Shown: in pieces, positions 56,801 through 64,000 of the stretch
Layout: the number at the start of each line of letters is the position of its first letter
Numbering within the stretch: the first letter of the stretch is position 1
Source of the DNA: Asterochloris sp. CNOR1
Taxonomy: Eukaryota; Chlorophyta; Trebouxiophyceae; Trebouxiales; Trebouxiaceae
Direction of reading: 5' to 3'
Assembly (NCBI GenBank): GCA_963969365.1
Contig: OZ017747.1
Location: forward strand, 434,001-498,000
Length of the DNA: 64,000 nt
Notes under the pieces: model-generated
What the model was told of the DNA's origin: nothing
The model's input: the letters and a program-made list of their open reading frames with translations, nothing else
Database searches by the model: none
Program-made: the position numbers and the translations under genes

Positions 56801-58460
56801 TGGCTGTAGGCCACCACGTGGGCATCTCCATCATACAGCCCGCCGCCGCCTCCACCGGTGCTCGCCCGGCCGCCCCCTTTCGTGTGGGGGCCGCTCCCGC
56901 CGTGAGCACCTGGGCGCTTTCGGCCACCACCCATGCCACCGCCAGGAGGCCCCTTCTGCGGGCCTCCCATGCCGCCCATGCCCCCCATGTCTGCAGGGAT
57001 CCAGTGTGTTTGTGACCCGCCTGAGGCTGCTGTGACCTGCTGCTGACACATCACGCCTGCGTGCGGCCAAGGATGCGCCACTCCTGCTGTACAGGCCCGC
57101 TGTTCTATTGCTGTGCATCTGCCGTGTCCTGGCATGTGGACTGCTCCAGATCTTTGCCTGCACATGCTGGTTGAGATAAGATAGCAAAACACAGTTTCAT
57201 GCTCACCGCACCACCTGCCAGCGCCATTATCATGCCCTCCAAGCCGTAACTGACGCCGCCAGTGCCGTCGGAGGGCACCGTCAATATAGCAACACAACCC
57301 TTTCACATGCCCCGCCTGGCTCTCTGGGCACCCAGTGCTCACCACCTGCAAAGGCTCCCATGATGTCCTCCAGGCCACCGCCGCCACCTCCCATGTCCAT
57401 CCTGAAGGTCTTCTGGGAGGCCCCGGGGCCGCTGCTGGCCGCGCCTCCAAAGAAGGAGTTGAACATCTCAAAGGGATCTCCACTGCCCTGCAGATGTGAA
57501 GGGGTCAAGTCGGTGTAAGCAGACCTCGCGCTGCTGCAAGCTTGCTGCACCATGTGCCAACAGCACCCATGGGCACAGGCAGCTCATGCTGCTCCTCCAG
57601 GTGATACAGGACCACGCCATAGCCTTCAAGACCGTGATGCTGTCCTCGATGACAAGGCAAAGCCTCGCAGTGGCGGAGCTGCCTGCCCATCAAACATTGA
57701 GCCAGCCGCTGAGGCAGCCCTGCTTTCTCCGCTGTCAGCTGCTCCTGCATGGCCAGCATGTGGCTCTGGTGGTGGGCATGAGGGCGGCAGGCCTGAGCTT
57801 GCCTGGAAGCTGAACGTTGCTCCGCCGGGCCCGCCAAAGTTCATACCCCCCGGCCCGCCTGGACCGCCAGGGCCCCCTCCAGCATCTGCCTGCAGCCCCT
57901 GCTCTCCATACTGCAGCGGGCAGAACCATGGAGTGAGGCTTGGCACTGCACATACTGGAGAGAGCACGGAGCCTCAGGGTGTGAGGGCACCTGCAGGGGA
58001 GGACAAGCGCAGGCGTTGTTGTTCAGCACACTGCAGCCTGCCCGCACCTGATCATACACGCTTTTCTTCTTGTCATCCGATAGCACCTCATAGGCCGCAG
58101 CAATCTGCATGCAGGCAATGGTCTCGTTTAGCAGATGCTGCACACAAGCACACAAAGCAGCAGGAGACACCAGGCGAGGTTACCACATGTAGCTGCCATG
58201 GCTGCGCGACATGCACTGTCGCTCTGTGCGACCTCTCTCCTCAAGCTCACCTCTCGGAAGCGTTTGTTGGCCTTTTCCACATTGTCTGGGTTGCGGTCAG
58301 GGTGCCACTTCATGGCCTGTTTCCTGTAGGCCTTCTTGATGACAGCCTCGCTGGCATCTGGTGCTATGCCCAGCACATCATAGAACTTGGTTTCCCTGAC
58401 TGCCACTACTGCTGATGTCAGGCAGCATGCCAGGATGAGTAGGCTGCACAATCTCTGCAT
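53870..58460 (-). CDS. ER J-domain protein with thioredoxin and SAP-like domains (502 aa)
   Basis: Exons on the complement: 58251-58460, 58048-58104, 57803-57910, 57346-57487, 56739-56990, 56129-56249, 55479-55632, 54669-54853, 54165-54292, 53870-54021, all in phase. A signal peptide (1-20) precedes a J domain with HPD at 53-55. A glycine/methionine-rich region follows (about 97-225), then a thioredoxin domain with EAYAPWCGHC (redox CGHC at 258-261, split by an intron within the tryptophan codon) and a second thioredoxin-like fold without CxxC (about 349-445). The C-terminus (about 455-502, [20 protein letters not shown]) resembles the SAP-like domain of MANF. The role is likely oxidative folding coupled to an Hsp70 in the ER. 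There is no KDEL-type tail. Two introns use GC donors (CAG|GCAAGC after 57803 and after 55479). Confidence 0.85.
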
Positions 58461-58677
58461 GAGACACAGATCTGTGGCTTAACGCTCTCTGACCACTGAC
58501 ATCGGCTCAGCTGCTTTAGTAACTTACAAACGGGGCTTGTCAGTTGAGAATTTGTGCAAACTGCAAGACCCAATCAGGTTGATCACTCGACTGCCTGGTG
58601 GTGAAGCAGTGGCGCCGGCGGTGGGCACCTGCATTGCCCAGGCGGCGCTTCGCCTTCTGCATTCGCAATAGTCCAGC
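58461..58677. promoter_or_regulatory. 217-bp divergent promoter region, J-protein / RPF2
   Basis: The two start codons face away from each other across 217 bp. No distinct motif is certain; shared regulation is inferred from the spacing. Confidence 0.4.
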
Positions 58678-61600
58678 ATGGGTAAACGGCCAGCTCAAAC
58701 AGACCTGCAGAAGACTAAGTCCAAGAGAGCCAGGCGCATCCTGCAGGCCAGGGAGCCCAAAGAGGTCAGTGCTTCATCAGTGGCTCAGCTGCCAGGCATG
58801 CTGCGAACTTGTCACCTGTTCGAGTTGGAGATGAAGGTCAGACCTTGATGCGACGCCTGCCGCCTGTTGCAGGTTGAGGATGCAAAGAAGACGCTCCTGC
58901 TGGCTGGCAACAAGACCAGCCAGGTGGTGAAGGACATCTTCTCCGACATGCAGAAGCTGAAGCCTCTGGTGAGGCTGCAATGTACACTCACAAGTGGGCC
59001 TGGGGGAAGGGGAGAGGGGCTTGATGCAGCACTCCTGACTGCGCTAGCCATGCAGCAGGGGCGCACTAGATCTGGATGTCCAGCAAGAATGTATGGTCCT
59101 CTGCTGCGTACCGGGCGTCAGCAGCTTGCTCAGCCCAGCCATCACTGCCAGCCCTGGGTCCCCCATGCCTGCTCCTGCCTCAGGCGCATGTTGACTGTTC
59201 CTGTTGCCATCCATCACATGCTGTTGCTTGCGGCTGCAGGGTGATGCCATCCGCTACACGCGAAAAAACCCAGACGCCCGCCCCTTTGAGATCGGCGGCG
59301 AAACGCCCCTGGAGCACTTTTCCCAGCGAACTGACTGCGCCCAATTTGCGCTGGGCTCCCACAGCAAGAAGCGCCCTCACAACCTGGTCCTGGGGCGCTT
59401 CTTCGATCACAGGTGACTGCAGCCTTGCCCCTCTATAACAGATCTCCAATGGTGGCGGTGTGGCACGCTGCTGTGCTGCACCGATGTATTCTGGTGCAAC
59501 CCCTCAGCGGAAGGTTTGTTTCCAACTGTCTCTGCATGGGCATTTTTGTGCGCTGCATAGCTCTGCCGCATAGACCCACCTCACAACGCCTGCTACAGGT
59601 TGTATGATGTGCTGGAGCTTGGGGTGGAGCGGTACCAGGGCATCAAGGACTTCACTCAGGCAGCCAAGCTGGTGCAGCTTGGAAACAAGGTGAGCACTTG
59701 AGAGTTGCAGGCGGCTGTGCTGGCACTCCTTGGCTGGCTCAAGCTGCACCGCTCTCTCAAGGCATCAAGGGCACGGCGGGTGCCAGGTGGTGCCCCAGGC
59801 AGCCTCTCTCCCACCAGCAGCCAGGCATTTGCAGCTGAGGTCGCTTGGGGGGCTTGCTGCCCAGAAGCACTTGCAGCATGCAGTACCTGCACCCGTCAGA
59901 GTGTGAATCGATGGTTTGCTGCTTGGTCTGTTCAGGGCTCATGTCCAGCCTGCTGCTGTTGGAGTACTTGGGCCGCAGGGAAGGCTCCAGAGAGACCTGC
60001 TGCATGCTGGTGCTCCCTTACGCCTGCATCCTGCCACACTAAGCCTTCTCACTCCCTGGCTGCAGCCCTGCTTTGCTTTTGTTGGAGAGGGTTTTGAGAG
60101 CGTCCCAGAGCTGCGCATGGCCAAGAGCCTTATCCTGGACTTCTTCCGTGGAGATGTGGTGGACACCCTCAATGTGCAGGTGCGGCCCCTCCGTGCTGGA
60201 CTGTGCTCAGCCCTTGTCGATGATAGCCTCACTAATGTACAGGCGCTTTGCATGGACAGGCCAAGCCCCTGCAGCGCCATGATTTAGCTGTTGTATTGGG
60301 CGGAACGCAGTATGGTCAGGTGTCTGGGCAGGCAGCATGTGGAAATTCGAATGGTTTAGTTGCATGCACAAGCCAACAGTTCGCCGGTCATCAGCAGCTC
60401 CCCTGTCTGCCAAAGAGCACCTGAGCAGCAGCCGCGGTTACTCGTACTCACCATTGAATAAATTTTCTGTACTCCCGACTGCTGCAGGGCGACACACATA
60501 TCATCGTGGTGGCAGCTGTTGGGCGCAAGCTGCTCTTCCGGCACTACAGTGTGGTGCAGGCCCGAGAGGGCGGAGCCGCTAAGCCCAAGCTTGCTGAGAT
60601 GGGCCCCTCCCTGGACTTGAGCCTGCGGCGCATGCGGGAGCCCCCTGCTGAGTTGGAGATGCAGGCGCTCAAGCAGCCCAAGTTAGTCAAAAAGAAGGTA
60701 AGTGGAGATTTGACAAAACACGTGGACTTTGGCAGCAGCTTGAAAGCTGCTGCTTCCAGCACATCTTTGCTGTCCGCATGCGTGTTATGCGGTGGGGGTG
60801 CCTCGCGTCTGTTCTGAGGTGCCTGCAGGGCGTGACAGGCTGGCCAGGCAACAAGGTTGGGGCCTTGATGTTGAGCCGTGGTGACAACCTGTGGGCCTGC
60901 CTCTTGTTTCTTTTGCGCCGATGTTGTGAGTGGCAGTGGGCAGTCTGTGCAAAGCCATGCAATGATGATTCAGCAAACATTCTGACACCTCTTGTATGAG
61001 GGCTTCGGCTCGTTGAACGTACTCACGCTGATTCACTCTGAGCATGGCTTGCTGGCACCTCCACATCGCCGGCAGTTGTTAATGCACGAATGGTCCCCAT
61101 GGCATAGCTCTTCCTCATAATCTGCTGTGGCACCAATCTGAAAACCAGCTGTGGGCAGCAGGCCATGATCTCTTGCAACCATCGCTAGGTAGTTTACTAT
61201 TGCAGGAGAAGAATGTTGAGTTTGACAACTTGGCTGGCAAGGTTGGTCGCATCTACATGCCCAAGCAGGACCTTAACTCCATCTCTCTCAACAAGATGAA
61301 GGTAAACTTGTAGCTGTACTGCTGCTTTCTGTGCATGTCACATGCTCAATGCCCTTCTCTTTGCCCTGTCCAGGCATCAGTCAACGTACTTTTGTAGCCT
61401 GACATGTTCTTGCTGGCTGCTCCAACCCAATACTCTGCTCAGGCATCATGCAATGCCATAACTTGCTTGTGTCAATGGGGATGTGCTGTGCGAGTTGCGG
61501 CTTTGACTTCAGCAAAGCAAGAAGCATGCAACACACAGGCTGCTCATGCCTGCAGCCTGCCCTGATCTGTCCACAGTGCATTGTGCTTCATCCCCACTAA

Positions 61601-61728
61601 TCCACTGTTCCCATGCTCTGACATCAGTGTGCACACTGCAGGGCTTGAAGAGGCAGAGACGGGACGGTGCAGCAGGCGCAGCTGTCGATGCAGCGGTTGA
61701 CACTGAGGATGCTGAAGCCATGCAATGA
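58678..61728 (+). CDS. RPF2: Ribosome production factor 2 homologue, Brix domain (317 aa)
   Basis: Exons: 58678-58764, 58873-58968, 59240-59412, 59599-59689, 60066-60179, 60488-60697, 61206-61301, 61642-61728, all in phase and totalling 318 codons. The N-terminus is basic (MGKRPAQTDLQKTKSKRARR). The Brix domain carries KTSQVVKDIFSDMQKLK, RPFEIGGETPLEHFSQRTDC, ALGSHSKKRPHNLVLGRFFD, VERYQGIKDF and FVGEGFE, then VGRKLLFRHYSV. The tail GRIYMPKQDL is characteristic of Rpf2. With Rrs1, Rpf2 loads 5S RNP onto the pre-60S ribosome in the nucleolus. Length fits the family (about 300-345). A TGTAA lies at 61834-61838. Confidence 0.95.
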
Positions 61729-62140
61729 AGTATCCTGTGTACAATCCATTCCTTGTGCACTGCAATTTCATAATCTCCTTTGACGCATGCGGACTTCTAC
61801 TTCAAGTTGAGGATGAGACTGGCGTTTGATGGCTGTAAAGCCAGTTGCATGTTTTAAACTTCACACCCTGATGCATTCCTCACAAAGTCTGACCACTTCT
61901 GCTGACATCAGGCAGCACAATGTCACCAGGAGCTGAGACCAACAATGATGTGAGCTCTAACACAAATCAGATGTGGACAGCCACGTAACCTCTTCCTCAC
62001 ACACAGTGACCATTTCATGGTGCAAGGAAATTCAGTCAAAGAAATCGAAGAGTACGCAGAGGAAGCCTTCAGCTGACACATCTGACAGCAGTGAACAATG
62101 GCGGAAACAGGGCAGATGGAGGTTGTCGAGGGTGCCAGAG
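61729..62140. other. Intergenic region between convergent RPF2 and acyl-CoA synthetase genes
   Basis: Contains TGTAA at 61834-61838, 106 bases after the RPF2 stop. No coding is supported. Confidence 0.5.
61834..61838 (+). terminator. TGTAA polyadenylation-type signal after RPF2
   Basis: Positioned 106 bases past the stop, as expected for a green-algal polyadenylation signal; short motif, weak on its own. Confidence 0.35.
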
Positions 62141-63227
62141 TCAGCGCCCATTCTGGGAGTTGAGCTTTTTGTACATGGCGTCTATCTGCCCCTGGTATGC
62201 CTTCTGCAGCTGGGGCCTCTTGAGCTGCACAGCAGGAGGCAGTGACTGTGAGAGGGACAGATACAGCCAGATAGGTACTGGGAGAGTGTGAAACTGAGCA
62301 GGATCTGAGCATCATACTGCCTGACAGCGCAGCTTGCGGCCCCAACCTTGAAGGTTGGCGTCATGAGCTCATTCTCGACTGAAAACTGTTGCGAGTCCAG
62401 GTAGATGGACTTGATCTGCTCAAAGCCCTGCACAGCAGATAGACGCACCCCTGTAATGCTTCTGGGCAGTTGTTGCCTCACAACGTCTGCACTGTGGTAC
62501 TGGAGATGTCATGTTGCGCAGGCTGCTCTCAGCATCGTGATTACTACCCACAGCACCTGCCAGCTGCCTGCCACAGCAACACTTACCAAATCAGACTCAT
62601 CAGCCAGAAGGAATGTTTGGGTACACTCCGACATAATCTGGTCCACCATTCGAGCACAGCTCAAGAGCCTGGTGGAAGCAGTCCACCTTGAGCCTGCCGG
62701 CAAAGCCGTTGCGGTAAGCTGCTCTGCAGACATCTGTTGCGGAGAACACCAAACTTGAAATACCCCACCTCTGCTGCCATGTTCAACCTATCAAAGTTGT
62801 GTGCAAACAGCCCATTCCAACTCTGACAAGGCAGCATCTCACCTTGAGCTTGCTCTCCTTGCCTAGCGCATTGAGCACTTGAATAGACTGTGTGCATGGT
62901 GCAGTTGAGCAGACTGTGTGCATGGAGTCCTCTAGAAAGCATGCTGGGGTGCAAAGCCACATGACATCTCACAAACAGCCCACCTTTGAGCTTGGCCTCC
63001 TTGTCTGTCGCAGTGAGCTGTTCCAGACACAGCGGACTCCCGCGTTCAAGGAGTCAATCTTTAGACGGACAGCCTAACCAACTGCCAGCAGCCCACCTTG
63101 AGCTTGCCCTCCTTAGCGGTTGTGTTGAGCTCATCCAGCGCCCACTGGCGGGCGCCCTCATCCCGGCACAACTCTGCATAGTCGCCGCCCTTGCCCTTCT
63201 GCTTGCCCCACGCCATCAATTTGTCCT
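62141..63227 (-). CDS. LACS: Long-chain acyl-CoA synthetase, C-terminal exons (continues beyond window)
   Basis: Three exons on the complement, 63097-63227, 62347-62427 and 62141-62224, join in phase 0. They encode DKLMAWGKQKGKG, ALDELNTTAKEGKLK, GFEQIKSIYLDSQQF, ENELMTPTFK and LKRPQLQKAYQGQIDAMY, then a stop. This is the conserved C-terminal lobe of eukaryotic long-chain acyl-CoA synthetases, which activate fatty acids to acyl-CoA with ATP. ENELMTPTFKLKRP corresponds to the family's ENGLLTPTFKLKRP signature with its catalytic lysine region. Earlier exons lie upstream and outside the window. One candidate, LVAILVP read at about 63790-63822 (family FLVALVVP), is present but its splice phase to 63227 is not resolved. 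Confidence 0.85.
62680..63140 (-). repeat. Four-copy echo of an acyl-CoA synthetase exon donor
   Basis: The true donor after 63097 reads AAGGAGGGCAAGCTCAAG|GTGGGC. Related junctions follow in the intron at about 62983 (GAGGCCAAGCTCAAAG|GTGGGC), 62842 (GAGAGCAAGCTCAAG|GTGAGA) and 62686 (GGCAGGCTCAAG|GTGGAC). Spacing is 113, 141 and 156 bp. Confidence 0.8.
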
Positions 63228-64000
63228 CTGCAGGTCACAGCAGGACATGTGCAATGCACTAGCAGTCAGGCCATGCTTCCAAAAAGCTACTTGGTTGCAT
63301 TTCCTGTGCATGGCAACAAGTGGGGCTGCTGAGTCTTTGGAACCCAATCAAGCATTCGATGCTTTGAAAAGGCCTTGCGAGGCCTTAGCATGTCACTCAC
63401 AAACCTTGAGCTGTTGATCAGGCAGGGTGGAGAGGCGTGGCCGCGTGCACCCTGTATCGGCAGCAAAGCGGGCAGCCATAGCCCAGTGAGGCAGCTGGGC
63501 AGATGCTAAGCGACTTGGGGGCCTGCAAATCCTTGCCCCCAGAGACACCAGAAGAGTTACGGGCAGCCAGCTGTGCACCCTTTCTCACACCCTGATGTGC
63601 TGCTGGCTGCTGCTGCTGCAAGCAGGCCTGGCAACTGCCTTGAACAAGACAGGACAGCAGGCCTGCGCCTCTGTAAGCTTTCAAGCCCATCGGGACAATG
63701 ACAGGCTCAGCCTCTCACTGGTGAGGCTTGGCAAACCTTGCCCACTGCACAAATTGATTCCGCCAGACGCAGCTGCACTTGGGGCTCACATTGGCACCAG
63801 GATGGCCACCAGGGTGCTTTCCATGCTGTTCTACACCAGATTTAAGTCGATAACACAGAATAGCAGGCCGGCTTGATGCAAGTCCACAGAGACTAGGATG
63901 TGCCAGCTGCGCTTGGGGGTCACCAATGGCCACCAAGATGTTCCCTGTGCTGGCCCTCTTGACTGGGTATATGACTGGGTATATATGTTGGGAGGAAGCA
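63228..64000 (-). other. Upstream part of the acyl-CoA synthetase gene, exons not resolved
   Basis: Two related segments, 63766-63829 and 63902-63953, both read on the minus strand as a LVAI-coding block next to CTGGTGGCCAT. They look like a further exon-edge duplication around the FLVALVVP-type exon. A frame at 63393-63530 (PHWAMAARFAADTG) could be another exon or a decayed copy. Confidence 0.35.

Noticed and set aside
1-64000. CRISPR arrays, bacterial operons, insertion sequences or tRNA genes
   Set aside because: No direct repeats with regular spacers, no operon-like spacing and no cloverleaf sequences were seen. The tandem repeats found are tied to exon borders.

Overview
This window is nuclear DNA of a eukaryote with moderate GC, dense multi-exon genes, short GT-AG introns (plus a few GC-AG) and acceptors that almost always read TGCAG. 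The gene set (TFIIH p44, an ERCC6L2-type helicase, RPF2, a B12D/MLRQ protein, a Shewanella-like phosphatase, TMEM18, a long-chain acyl-CoA synthetase, an algal-type GH5/CBM protein and CxW-type ankyrin repeats) fits a green alga. A trebouxiophyte is my best guess, by inference. I built the exon models by hand, requiring splice sites and codon phase to agree at every junction. No RNA evidence was available.

Layout. 0-2 kb: two tandem minus-strand ankyrin-repeat genes, the left one frameshifted and cut by the window edge. 2-3.4 kb: unresolved. 3.4-13.9 kb (-): ERCC6L2-like SNF2 helicase. 14.6-16.0 kb (-): an unrecognised 286-aa gene. 16.9-20.5 kb (-): TFIIH subunit p44/SSL1. 20.8-27.2 kb (+): DNAJC16-like membrane J-protein. 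27.3-29.1 kb (-): Shewanella-like phosphatase, sharing a 79-bp divergent promoter with TMEM18 (29.2-30.0 kb, +). 30.6-40.4 kb (+): a 1585-aa protein joining a CCCH finger, RRM-like domains and a U-box. 40.8-41.6 kb (+): B12D/MLRQ. 43.4-45.3 kb (-): F-box protein with a COMM-like tail. 46.0-53.7 kb (+): a secreted GH5-like protein with a cellulose-binding-like module at each end and both catalytic glutamates replaced. 53.9-58.5 kb (-): an ER J-domain, thioredoxin and SAP-like protein. 58.7-61.7 kb (+): RPF2. 62.1 kb to the end (-): the 3' end of a long-chain acyl-CoA synthetase.

Functional themes: DNA repair/transcription (ERCC6L2-like and p44, about 3 kb apart), ER protein folding (two different J-domain plus thioredoxin-fold proteins, with RPF2 next to the second), and lipid/cell-wall metabolism.

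The most unusual signal is structural and recurs across unrelated genes. Introns carry degenerate tandem copies of the neighbouring exon edge together with its splice site, which I call splice-junction echoes. I find about ten cases, on both acceptor and donor sides, in at least seven genes. They look like repeated tandem duplication of exon-intron boundaries and may be a source of intron growth, cryptic splicing or new exons.
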